Source: Tamarix chinensis (taxonomy: Eukaryota; Streptophyta; Magnoliopsida; Caryophyllales; Tamaricaceae). Taken from it: a stretch of DNA of 64,000 nt. The position numbers and the translations under genes are program-made. Under the pieces are notes generated by a model. The model saw only the letters and a list, made by a program, of their open reading frames with translations, did not search any database and was not told the origin of the DNA. The stretch lies in NCBI GenBank assembly GCA_030549775.1, contig CM060180.1, forward strand, positions 92,712,172 through 92,776,171, in the 5' to 3' direction. Shown piece by piece: positions 24,334 through 35,534 of this stretch. Within the stretch, counting starts at the first letter, position 1; each line of letters starts with the position of its first letter.

Positions 24334-25200
24334 TTGGAATGCTCCCAATCATCAAACCCTACATATGCGAATTCCTTATGTATCTTGGATAACATGCTCA
24401 CTCAGGATGATGATTTGAGTAAATTGAGTAAAATAGATTCAATGGATATTGTTAATTCAGGAAGTAAGCGTAGTTGGCATGATACTATTTTGTTGAACCG
24501 TCAACCTGAATCAGAGACTGCCTTACAGTATATACCACCTCTTATCATTAATGGCATTTTAAAATCCCAAATGAATGAGGGTGATTTGAAGGAGGAGGAA
24601 AACCTTTGGTAGAATACTTTGATTGGTTTTGTGGATAGATCAACTCCTTCACACACTCAAATGCTGTGATTTGTATCAAAAAAGTGGTCCTCATTGGTTA
24701 AATCTCCTGAGGTGTGGAGCCATAACTGTGGTTAATTTCTATTTTAATTTTAGAATGTGGATGATATGCAAAGGATGCTTGCTCGACCATATTGGACATT
24801 TGGCGTTAGACCTATGATGCTAAGGAAATGGAGTCCTAATGTGAAAATGTCTAAAGCTGATTGGCATGTTATGCCATTGTGGCTTACTCTATCTAGGCTA
24901 CCCCTCCATCTGTGGGCTGTGAATTCTCTTAGTAGGATTGGTGGCCATAGGAAGGCCTATTTGTATTGATTCCACTACTGCAACCAGGGAAAGGATTTCT
25001 TATCCTAGATTGCTGGTGGAAGTGAATGTGAGTAAACCTATTCCTGAGATAGTGGACCTCTTAATGCCTGATGGGGAAAACATGGTGTCAAAGGGTTATT
25101 TTTGAATGAAACCCATCTTTCTACATTCATTGTGGCAAAATGGGATATTATAGTAATTCATGTAAATCAAAACCCCATGTTAGGATTGTCAAACAAGCCT
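24334..25200 (+). pseudogene. LINE ORF1: DUF4283-like domain and zinc knuckle
   Basis: The clearest block (about 24757-25060) reads MLARPYWTFGVRPMMLRKW, then MPLWLTLSRLPLHLW and NSLSRIGG. A frameshift follows, and then STTATRERISYPRLLVEVN, all typical of the DUF4283 region in plant L1 ORF1 proteins. At about 25115-25160 a YIHCGKMGY...SNSCK sequence gives a CCHC-type knuckle with a stop inside. ORF1 proteins coat LINE RNA. The region upstream from 24103 is lysine-rich and polar with no known fold. At least four stops or shifts make it non-functional. Confidence 0.75.
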
Positions 25201-25596
25201 GGGTAAAGAAGGATCGGCAGTAATCTGAAAGTGTATGTAATGACCATCCTGATGATCCTAATTTGATGGGGAAAAACAAACAACTTCCTCATGCAGATAG
25301 TGTTCTTCCTCATAACATACCTGCAAATCCTAACAAAAAGGTGATGACCACGAAAGAGGATCTAATTCATACCCATCCTTAGGGTGGGGTTGTTAATAAA
25401 GATCCTATTTTAGTTGTTATCAAAAGAACTGGTCTAGCAGTTGGAAAAGGTAAAGAGAGGGCCTTGGAGTCTACTTTTCACTCTTCTCACATGGCTTCTA
25501 CTAGATTAGTTCAATTTGATAGAGAAGTGATTGAACAATTGATATCAGGTGATGTGGATGGGGGAGGAGGGATGGGAGCCTTACCTAGGGCTCTAT

Positions 25597-26196
25597 GAAT
25601 ATTGCTTCATGGAATATTAGAGGGTTAAATAAAACCCTTAAACACAAGGAGGTGAGGAATTTCCACGTTCCCACAAATTGAGTAATGCTGAGATATCAAG
25701 TGAGTAAGAATATTGGTACTCTCTTGTTTGGAATCATGTTGGTATGCCTCATTGTTCATTTATTACTTGACTTGCCTATCATAGAAGCTTACTTACCAAG
25801 GACAGACTAAGCAAATGGAATTTCCACGTTCCCACAAATTGTGTCATTTGTGCTCGATATGTTGAAACTATTAACCACCTGTTTGTGCATTTTGAGTTTG
25901 TTTCAAATACATGGAAGTTGGTTTCTGATTGGATTGGGATGGAATACCACGTGACAAGTTGGGATACTTGGATTCAACACATGATCCAGGCCATAATGAG
26001 CTTTGATGGTAGGGCTGAAGTCGCTATGATTTATGGTATTTTTCACTACAAAAATTTTTCTTTCTTCAAAGGATTCTCCCACCATCTAAGATATAGGGTG
26101 AAGGATATTATTAGGAGACTCTTTATTATATTACACCTATATGACATGAAGGAGGGTTATAAGAGCTTTATGCATAACTTTGATGGTTTCCCTTGA
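25597..26196 (+). pseudogene. LINE ORF2 remnant: endonuclease start fused to zf-RVT C-terminus
   Basis: MNIASWNIRGLNKTLKHKEV at about 25597 is the standard start of the apurinic-type endonuclease of plant LINE ORF2. After 25656 the sequence jumps to the C-terminal zf-RVT region: LVWNHVGMPHCSFITWLAYH, LTKDRLSKW, CVICARYVETINHLFVHFEF (C-x2-C and H-x3-H zinc ligands), then MIYGIFHYKN and a stop at 26194-26196. About 3 kb of endonuclease and reverse transcriptase is missing. A 25-bp sequence is repeated at 25656-25680 and 25817-25841, marking the deletion junction. Confidence 0.85.
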
Positions 26197-26769
26197 GCTT
26201 TTGTATATTAAATGCTGCTGATATACTGATTTCCTTTTTGGTATAAATGACAGTTTATTAATTACCAAAAAAATTTTGATTGAGGTAGAGCATTCAATGG
26301 AGGAAGAGTGGTCATTGGATAAATATGGGGTTGATGTTGATGGATGAGAACAAAGTCATTGATTGAGGAGAAGGAAGTAGAGGATGGCCAATAGAGGAGA
26401 GTCAGGAGGTGGAGGGAGAAATTATAGAATATGTTGGGAGGAGGAGGGAGGAAAAACTTTTCTCAAGATTTTCATCCCTTTCCTTGACTAATAATAAGGA
26501 TAATTAACTATTGTAACTGTCATTATTATTTTTCTTCCTATTTTCTTTCTTTTTAATTTTTTAGGTAACCAAATATAGTAAATCATTTTCCATCAATTGT
26601 TTTTCCTTTCCTCATTTTTTTATGAAACAAATAGAGCCTTAATGTTTAGTTCAAATAGATTGCTTTATAGTTTTACGTTACTTCTTGTTAAACTATGCTA
26701 TAGTTATATAACAAAAGGGTGAGTAAATAAGAAATGGTTGTTGCTTTGCTTTGACGCGATTGTTTGGAG

Positions 26770-27218
26770 GGGCTTGTGCTTTGCTTATTCCCACAAGGAG
26801 ATGACCTGAATATTTATATACAAGTCAATGAGGACCTAATTGATGAGTTTGTAGCTTTTTATGCCTTTTATGGGATAGAGTGACTTTGTGTATTAGGATA
26901 TTTGGGAGTATAATCATGTTATCTGGATGTTGGTTTTACCTAGATACCTTTTAAACTCTCATATCCATGGTATCCCTTTTGTTATATTTTGTTATTGTAC
27001 TTCGGAGTAAATTTCTAAAATCACATTTACATTTATAAACATTCTCTCATTTCTATTCACTTTGTTCTAATATTAATGGTTTTTAGCTTTGTGATTGATG
27101 TGAGCATGGTACAGTAAACCAGACTAACATCAATTACGATGATAACATCGGGTTATTTTTCATTATGCTTCCACTGTAAAAAGAAATTTTCCAGTAGTAA
27201 AAAGTTAGGAGTGTTACA
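26770..27218 (+). repeat. Truncated 5' LTR of the Del/Tekay-like element
   Basis: It matches the last 450 bases of the 3' LTR (about 34535-34975), including GGGATAGAGTGACTTTGTG and the terminal GTGTTACA at 27218. The first two kilobases of the LTR are missing. The primer site should begin at 27219; AGTTGGTTAGATTG there keeps only TTGGT of the usual initiator-Met site. Confidence 0.85.
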
Positions 27219-27367
27219 AGTTGGTTAGATTGTCTTCATATTTCAACAAAACCCAATTCTTCGAAAACCCATATTAAATTTTGAGGAATCAAAAGTGGGT
27301 AGCTTAGATTGTCTTTAAACTAGGAATATTTTCCCTAACCTATTGTATATCTTGTGCCTAGTTTTCC

Positions 27368-28380
27368 ATGGATCTTAATGGTTATGTAAGTCATATAAAG
27401 GAGACCTTTGAAGCATTCATCGAGTTTGTTAGGCATCATCCATGGGAGGGTATCGAAGAAGACCAAATTTGGATGGTTACGAGACATCACTCGCAAATCT
27501 TCATTAGTGAAGAGGACCCAGTCATCCTAGAGGGGTGGATTCAAGACATGGATACGACGTATGAGGGATTGGATTGTCCAATTACTTAGAAGGTAGGCAT
27601 AGCGGCTTTGTTTCTCTGAGGAGCTACCGAAACCTAGTGGGTAGGTAGTTGTGCATAGAGAGGATAGCTAATATCCTCGGAGGACTTCAATACGATGATT
27701 CGTACTAAGTTTTATCCTAAGAGTCTTAAGAAAGACAATTTGAAGGAGTTCGTCCATCTTACTCAGAGAGACATGATAGTAAGAAAGTACCACACCTAGT
27801 TCACAGAGCTTCTAATGCTTGCGCTAAGCATAGTAGTTAGTGATTCTACTGTTGTTACCAGATCGAACAAGAGCTCTATTTCAACATCCACAAGATGATA
27901 GGGTGTCATAGATTTCTAGGACTTAGCCACATTATACAAGCGGGCGTGTGTCACCACTACTATGGTATAGGAGTAGGCTTTCGTTATGGGGAAAAGGAAT
28001 CCAAAGACATAGGATCAGGAGACAGTATCCAATTCTAAGGAGGGAGACCTCCAAGATTCCATTAGAGGAGTCTATCGAATAGTCCTATCAGGAATCAAGA
28101 TCTGCTAAGACACTCTGTCTATCATTGTGTGGCATAGATCATCCTAGTTGAGACTATTAAGGCGAACCTTTCCAATGTCGCATTTTTGGTAGGATAAGCC
28201 ATCAACCTTTCCAATGTCAGCATTTTTAGCAAAGAGCACCTACCCTGACCAATGGACAATTTTGGAGAAACCATAGGGGTCTCACCCTTTTCCCTCATAA
28301 GGGAGGAAGAAAATTTTAGGGTTTTGGATGGTATCATGAAGGAATCAAGGCAGGATAATCAAGCGGATGCCTGAATGTCA
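27368..28380 (+). pseudogene. gag remnant of the Del/Tekay-like element
   Basis: The gag domain starts near 27450 and reads EDPVILEGWIQDMDTTYEGLD, then a stop, GIAALFL, TRTKFYP-like and LKEFVHLTQRDMIVRKYHT, matching the retrotransposon gag family. Frames shift several times and the CCHC knuckle cannot be recognised. A 20-odd base sequence (CAACCTTTCCAATGTC plus flanks) occurs twice around 28165-28225, a local duplication. It would have formed the particle shell. Confidence 0.7.
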
Positions 28381-28391
28381 TCAATCAGGTA

Positions 28392-31300
28392 GTGGCCCAT
28401 CAACAAATGGATGTGGTCACTAGTACGTTTTCCATCCTTTTGCTACAAGTTTATCTATTATTTGATTCAGGGGTATCTATTTCTTTTGTGTCTACTGTCT
28501 TTATTGCTAGAGTTTCCTTGTCTCCATCTTCTACTATATCTGTGACTGTAATGTTACCTTCTAGGGATAGATTGGGGATTCAAACGTGTCCTTAGAGATA
28601 TATATGGTAAACTTCCTATTAGACTTAGCTGACATGGACGTTCAGTACATTGATGTTATCCTTGAGATGGATATGTTAGGGAGGTACAAAGTAGTGATAA
28701 ACTACACATATGTGCGATTCGAATTGAGGCGACCTTAGAGTGCTAGGTTCTTGTATAGGATATTCAAGCCTAGGCCTACAACGAAGGTTGCATCTACGCA
28801 TACATTGTATTATTTGATGTAGAGGTTTTACTCTATGAATTTGTGCAAAGTTTAGGAGAAAAATAAGGATGTGTCAACATTAGACGATATTTCAGTTGCT
28901 CGGGAGTATCCTAACATGTTTTTGAAGGAGATCTCGGGCATATCATCAGTAAGTGAGATAGACTTCACTGCTGAGTTAGTACCGAGGGCCAAGCTAGTTT
29001 CAAAAGTGCCTTACCGGATAGCACCGATAGAGTTGCAGGAGTTGAAGGCCCAGTTGGAGGAGTTAGTGGAGCATGGGCACATTCACCGAGTGTGTCTATA
29101 AGGAAAGCAACATATTTGTTCGTGAAGAAGAAGGATTGGAACCTTCATTTGTGTATCGATTATCAAGTTTTGAACTAGCTGACGGTGAAGAACCGCTATC
29201 TACTTTCAAGGATTGATGACCTATTTGACCAACTTCGGGGTGGTTTTCATTTTCTTAAAGATTGACTTGAGGTCAGGTTATCATCAATTGCGCATCTAAG
29301 GCATACATCATGAATATGATCTTTAGAACACGATACAAGCACTATGAGTTCATGGTGATACTTTTTGGGATCACCAACGCGCCTGCTGTCTTCATAGATT
29401 TGATGAAGAGGATTTTTTTGCCATTCCTCAATCAATTTGTGTTGGTTTTCATAGACAACATTTTGGTTTACTCTTGAATTAGAGAGGAGCATGAGCAGCA
29501 TCTATATACAATTTTTTCACTCATTAGAGAACATAAGTTGTATACCAAACTCTCTAAGTGTGAGTGCTAGCTTCAAGAGGTAGCATTTTTGGGACACATG
29601 GTGTCAGCAGCAGGAGGAGTCGTGGATCCAGTAAAAGTTTTGGCAGTGACTAAGTGGAAGGCACCCATAAGTGGCCCCTAAGTTCATAGTTTCCAGGGAT
29701 TAGTTGGGTACTACAAATGCTTTGTTCATGACTTCTTGAAAGTAGCTTATCCCTTGATGAACCTTTGAAAGAAGATGAATCAAGGGGATGATTCTTGTGA
29801 GAGAGCATTCAAGTAGTTGAAGCAGCAATTGACTACAACACCAGTTTTGGCTTTGCCTTCGGGTACAAATGAATTTAAAGTTTATAGCAACGTGTCGAAG
29901 CACGAACTAGGTTGTGTTTTGATGCGGCATGGTAAGGTATTGGATTAAACTTCTTATCATCTAAAGTAACATGAGAAAAATTACCCGACATATGATTTAG
30001 AGTTGGCAGCCGTAGTTTTTACACTGAAGATTTGGAGGCATTATCTGTATGGGACTCAGTGCAAATTCTATAATTACCATAAGAGCCTCAAGTATATATT
30101 CACTTAGAAGGAGTTAAATATGAAGCAGAGGAGATGACTAGAGTTTGTGAAGCACTATGATATCAAGTTAATCTATCGTATAAGTAAGGCTAACTTCGTT
30201 GCAGTTGCCTTGAGTAGGAAAACATCACATTCTAAGTTCTGTTGTGGTGTCTATCGGTTGCTAGAGGATCTTGGTGAGATGGAGATAGAGATGATTCAGC
30301 GTGGTGGCTTAGACATTCAGATGAATACATTGACAATCATACAGATGATTTTTTATGAGATATCTAAGCGAGGATGCCTAGGGATGTTAAGCTTGAGAGG
30401 ATTTGACATAAGATTTAGGATGGTTAAATTAATGGTTTCCAAATTCATGAGGATGGTAAAATTCTCTACAAAATGTGATGGTGTATGCCTCAGAGTTAGG
30501 TTGATATGAAGCGCTAGATTTTAGAGAATGTCACTATACTCTATATTCCGTCTACCCGGGAGGGGATAAGTTTTGAAAAGAGCTCAAGAGGATCTACCGG
30601 TGGCCTCACATGAAGCGATAAGTGGCGGAGTTCATGATAAGATGTTTGACNNNNNNNNNNNNNNNNNNNNNNNNNNNNNNNNNNNNNNNNNNNNNNNNNN
30701 NNNNNNNNNNNNNNNNNNNNNNNNNNNNNNNNNNNNNNNNNNNNNNNNNNNNNNNNNNNNNNNNNNNNNNNNNNNNNNNNNNNNNNNNNNNNNNNNNNNN
30801 NNNNNNNNNNNNNNNNNNNNNNNNNNNNNNNNNNNNNNNNNNNNNNNNNNNNNNNNNNNNNNNNNNNNNNNNNNNNNNNNNNNNNNNNNNNNNNNNNNNN
30901 NNNNNNNNNNNNNNNNNNNNNNNNNNNNNNNNNNNNNNNNNNNNNNNNNNNNNNNNNNNNNNNNNNNNNNNNNNNNNNNNNNNNNNNNNNNNNNNNNNNN
31001 NNNNNNNNNNNNNNNNNNNNNNNNNNNNNNNNNNNNNNNNNNNNNNNNNNNNNNNNNNNNNNNNNNNNNNNNNNNNNNNNNNNNNNNNNNNNNNNNNNNN
31101 NNNNNNNNNNNNNNNNNNNNNNNNNNNNNNNNNNNNNNNNNNNNNNNNNNATGATAAGATGTTTGACTTGTCAGAAGGTCAAGGTCGAGCATCAAAGACC
31201 TACAGGGTTGGTTCATCCTTTAGATGTTCTAAGATGGAAGTGGGATTCCATCTTGATGGATTTTGTGAGTGGGTCACTGAAGACTTGCAGCAAGTGTGAC

Positions 31301-32280
31301 ACGATCTAGGTTATCATCAACAAGTTGACCAAGTTGATGGTATTCATACCACTGAAGTTGACTTGGAGTATGAATCAACTAGCCAATACTTGTACCAGGT
31401 TTGTGGTGAGTAGGTATGGTACACCTACTAACATAGTATTTGATCGTGATTTGAGATTCCTTCGCAATTCTGGGGAAATCTGTAAGAGGTTATAGGGATG
31501 AGATTAAGGATGAGTATTGCCTTCTACCCAGCTACAGATGGGAAAACTGAGAGGATGATTCAGACACACGAGGATATGCTATAAGCTTGTGTTTTGAATT
31601 TATAGAGCAATTAGGAGGAGCAATTACATTTGGTTAATTTCTCATACAACAACATTTATCACGCTAGCATAGGGATGGCACTATATGGACATAAGTGTCG
31701 GGTACCCTTGCGTTAGAATGACATCAACAAGACTATTGTACTTAGACCAGAAATGATTAAGGAGATGACTCAGCAGGTTCAGTTGATCCATGATAGGATA
31801 AGAGTAGTGTAGAGTCTCCAAAAGAGCTATGCAAATTAGAAGTGTCATAGTGATGGATTTTAATTGAGGGATCAAATTCTATTGGGGGTTTCTCCCACCA
31901 AAGGGGTGCAGAGATTTGGTCGGAAGGGTAAGCAAGGCCCTAGATACATTAGTCCTTACGAGATTCTTGAAAGGGTTGGTGAGGTTACATATTGTCTTGC
32001 GCTTACACCAAAGTTGTCCTAACTCCATAACATCTTCCACATTTCATAGCTAAGGAAGTACATTGCAGATTTGTCCCACATGATCGGACCATATGAGATC
32101 GAGCTCGATGATTCTTTATCCTACAAAGAGAGTCCGTTGAAGATTCTCGACACTAATATTTGATGGACTCAAATGAGCTCAGTTCCGCTACTGAAAATCC
32201 TTTAGATTTGTCATGGAGTAGAGGAGCAGATGTGGGAGACCAAGAAGGATATACGTCAAATGCATATCAAGTTTTTTAGT
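28392..32280 (+). pseudogene. pol remnant: protease, RT, RNase H, integrase, chromodomain-like tail
   Basis: Protease: LLFDSGVSISFVS near 28455, with the active-site DSG intact. RT from 28871: [48 protein letters not shown] and [11 protein letters not shown] near 29445, where the second catalytic Asp of FIDD is Asn. RNase H about 29850-30215: [29 protein letters not shown]. Integrase: zinc-binding [14 protein letters not shown] just after the N run, then VSRYGTPTNIVFDRDLRFL near 31410. Tail: LHNIFHISQLRKYIAD near 32025, then DDSLSYKESPLKILD and a VEEQMWE chromodomain-like end. Stops and shifts are numerous. Confidence 0.88.
30651..31150. other. 500-base assembly gap (N)
   Basis: Exactly 500 N. 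The 17 bases before it (30634-30650, ATGATAAGATGTTTGAC) are repeated exactly as the 17 bases after it (31151-31167), in the same integrase reading context. This suggests overlapping contig ends rather than missing sequence. Confidence 0.97.
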
Positions 32281-32430
32281 ACAGGTGTGTTAGGTTTGAG
32301 ATTTTCTCTCTTTTAAAGGGGAATCTAGTAGAGTTAACTGCCGAGATCACCTTCCTTAATCCTTTTTTTCTTCTTCCCCAACCTTAACTTCTTGAATTTG
32401 GGGAGAAATTCCTTTTTAATGGGGTAGTGA

Positions 32431-34975
32431 TGTAATACTCCAAATTTTTGGATAAACCTAATCTCGAGTAATTAATATCGTAATCAAATTCCAACATCAG
32501 AAAATTTATTTTTTGATCTTATCCTAACTCCCTAATCCTAAATTTTATCCTAAATCAAACTTTTTTTCCAAATTATTAATACATATCCTAACCTAAATTT
32601 TGTTAACCTAATCCTAATTTAAAACCTAAACCTAAATTCTCTTCCTTTTTCCTTTTCTTTTCCATTACCCACTTTCCCGACATTTATTTTTTCTCATGAA
32701 GCCATTCTTTTTCCCTGACCAAAATCCCCTATCATGCTCCATACTCTATGGCCTACACACACTACCCTCATAATCACCCATCAACTCCCTCTTTTTCTAC
32801 GTTGAAATTCTTATATGATCACCACCCTTCCTCTTCTCTTCCTATGTGTGTATATGTGTATATAAGGCACATTTAATGTGACGAACCACCTCTCCTTCTC
32901 CCTCCGTTTTCTATCAAAAAAATTCACCACTATTCAACCTTCCTTACTCCCTCTTTCCCTCTCCTTTCCATCACCAAAACAGCCACGAAAAACCATCATC
33001 GCCTACCTTTGCCATTGCCATTGCCTCACCCCAAGACCCTACAAAACCCATCGTTCCTACCCCCTCCCCTTTGGCATCCTGCATACAACCCTTTCTTTTT
33101 CCTTTTATTTCTTGGCTGTGGCACCAACTACCGTACCACACCCCCTACCACCGCCCAAACCAACCACACCACACCCCCTTCATTTGGCCAAACCAACCAA
33201 TCCCCACCACCTTCTTCGACCTCCCCTGTCATTCCCAACCCCCTTTCTTGGCTCCTCTTGCCATTGCACCTCCCCTATCAATAGTAGGTTGTGTCATAAG
33301 TTTAAGGGCATTAAATAAGGGTTGTTGGCTAAAATGTTACGTGAATTAAAAGTATTTTAATAAGATGATGTTGGGTGATGGGAGCGATTATGAATTTCAT
33401 AAGTTCCTCAAGATGAGAAAATTTTCTAATTTAGGAATAGTAACCTTAAAATGGTAATATTATTATTACATGTGTAAACTATTATAATTAGGCCAAAAAT
33501 TTCAAATATGTTGTTAATATGGGTATTTTAGGGATTTATGTTTAATTTGGTATTTTATATGAGCCTTTTGAGAAAAGTTATCACTTACATGTGAAATTAG
33601 GGTTTTAAGAGTCTTGTAAATAGTAACTTGTGAGATAGGGCTATTATCACATTTTTAAGACGTAGGAGTTAGACCTTGAATTTTAGATATATTAATAAAA
33701 ATAATATTTGAGGAAGATATACTAACTTTGGTGGGTAAAAGACCAATGTGGTGGAAGTTATATCTAAATTGTGAATTTAGCGTTTTTTTAGGAAAAAATA
33801 AGCAACTTAACCTTTGGAAATAGTCTTATTATCCTTATATTGATGTTTTTCCTATCTTAATTATGTTTTGTACTTATCAAAACAATCATTAATAAGATAT
33901 TAATCATTTAAAGTGAAAGATCCCATGAGTTAGAACCGGTTGTATATGTTTGTTCTACCAGAGGAGAATATTAGTCGGGTGTGTTCTATGCTGGGGTTGT
34001 ATATTGATAATCATTCCACCAGTTGAGAATAATGGTTGGATTCATTTTGCATGGGGTTGTATATTGTTACCATTCCAACTGTAAAAACAGTGGCCATGAG
34101 TGTTTTATCTTAGGGTGGAATAATCGTTCCATCGGTTGAGAATTATGGGATCACTGGACTCAATCTAAAATAAATTTTAAGAACGATCATAATCATTGAT
34201 AAGATAATAAAAACTTGTAGTGAAAGACTACATAAGTCAGGACCAATTGTACCCGTCCGTTTCACCAGACAAGAATAGTTACCAAGAGCGTTTTACGATG
34301 AGATTATATATATTGATAACTGTTCCACCGGTGGGATCCCTAAACTCAACATAAATAAAAGAATGGAACATGTTATATTCTAATAGTATGAATCCAAAAT
34401 CAATAATTACCTTATAATATTGATTATGGTATCTTGCATGTATATTACTTTCTACTATGAATGCATGTAATGATATGTTTTCCCTATTTCAACTATATTG
34501 TTAGCACATAGCTTACTAATCATTCATTTCATCGGTATTGCTCATTCCCACGAGCAGATAACCTGAATGTTTATATGCAGGTCGATGAGGACCCAGTTGA
34601 TGAATTTTTAGCTTTTAATGCCTTGTATGGGATAGAGTGACTTTGTGTATTAGGACTTTTGGGCGTAGAGTCATGTTATCTAGATGTTGGTTTTACCCAG
34701 ATACCTTTTGAACTCTTAGATCTATGGTATCCCTTTTGTTACATTTTATTATTGTACCTTGGAATAAATCTCCAAACTCGCATTTACATTTATAAACCTT
34801 CTCTTATTTCTATTTACTATGTTATATGCTTAATGGTTTTTAGCTCTGTTATTGATGTGAGGATGGTATAGAAAAGCCAAATTGACATCAATTACGACGA
34901 AAACATCCAGTTATTTTGACTATGCTTCCACCGTAAAACAAAAAAGTTTTGATAGTAAAATTTTTTGGTGTTACA
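32431..34975 (+). repeat. 3' LTR of the Del/Tekay-like element
   Basis: It begins TGTAATACTCC directly after a purine-rich tract (AATGGGGTAGTGA) and ends TTTGGTGTTACA, 2545 bases. Its end matches the truncated 5' LTR, and its whole length matches the reversed solo LTR at 15808-18658. The proline-rich frames around 32880-33350 come from CCT/CCA-rich LTR sequence and are not a gene. Confidence 0.9.
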
Positions 34976-34984
34976 TTTAGACAG

Positions 34985-35250
34985 TTGGATTTATGGTGGA
35001 GTATACTTAGGAATCATTTTTGTTACCTTATTGATACTCATATTGATATAATTTTATCATGTAAATATCTTCATAATATCATTCAACAACAAATAAGTTT
35101 TAACCCATATGAAGAATAATTTGATGATTTCATACAACAATAAGAGATAAATGAAGATGTAATTGATTCTATGGATTCATCATAATAGTAAAATCAATGG
35201 ATAGAGAGGCTAGCTCAAGGCATGTAGGACGCTTGGAGATATAAAATATG
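34985..35250 (+). pseudogene. Harbinger transposase C-terminal fragment
   Basis: Frames give ILSCKYLHNIIQQQ (family form: ACxxLHNxIR), FDDFIQQ, then a serine- and acid-rich linker and QWIERLAQGMWDAWRYKIW, closely resembling the last helix of PIF transposases. Stops are present. Everything upstream, including the DDE residues, is cut off by the LTR ending at 34975. Confidence 0.72.
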
Positions 35251-35534
35251 GAATGAGTGATGCTTGTCTTTCAGCCCCTCCCCTAAAATTGTTAAATTCT
35301 TGAGTCCCTTTTATTTCTTTGTTAAACTATGATTTGAAATATTGCAATTTTCTTTTTACTATTTGATGGCATTGTGTGACATATGTATGAAATTTTTATG
35401 GCATTAATTTAACCTTTATTTGAAATTATTTATTATACTAGAGTTCGATGATTATATACTACTTACGTGGTTGGTTTTTGGTTTTAGTAATGCATATATT
35501 ATTTATGTTCCTATGTATTAAGGATTTGGACACA

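Larger units (their letters stand above)
24060..26270 (+). mobile_element. L1-type LINE (non-LTR retrotransposon), large internal deletion
   Basis: In order on the plus strand: an ORF1 with a DUF4283-type domain and a CCHC knuckle, the first residues of the ORF2 endonuclease, then directly the reverse-transcriptase zinc-binding (zf-RVT) C-terminus and a short 3' end (TTTTTGGTATAAATGACAG, ATTACCAAAAAAATTTT). The reverse transcriptase and most of the endonuclease are missing. The 5' edge is not defined. Stops are scattered in both ORFs. Confidence 0.82.
26770..34975 (+). mobile_element. Del/Tekay-like Ty3/gypsy chromovirus, 5' LTR truncated
   Basis: A partial 5' LTR (about 26770-27218), gag from 27368, protease with DSG at about 28460, reverse transcriptase, RNase H, integrase, a chromodomain-like tail to about 32270, then a full 3' LTR (32431-34975). 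The domain order and the sequence of the integrase tail fit the Del/Tekay branch. Many stops and shifts show it is old. A 500-base run of N lies within integrase. The right edge abuts transposase sequence of a Harbinger element, so this element inserted there. Flank after the LTR: tttag; the left flank is lost with the truncated LTR. Confidence 0.9.

Noticed and set aside
23772..24401. A 209-codon open frame on the minus strand
   Set aside because: It overlaps LINE ORF1 sequence on the other strand and resembles no protein family; hydrophobic runs come from the reversed A/G-rich LINE sequence.
30573..31299. Long frames running through the N block on both strands
   Set aside because: They are open only because N cannot encode a stop. 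The real sequence on both sides is integrase in one frame.
32878..33349. Proline- and histidine-rich frames, one 146 codons
   Set aside because: They lie inside the 3' LTR in a CCT/CCA-rich tract, overlap in three frames, and the matching solo LTR at 15.8-18.7 kb does not conserve them.
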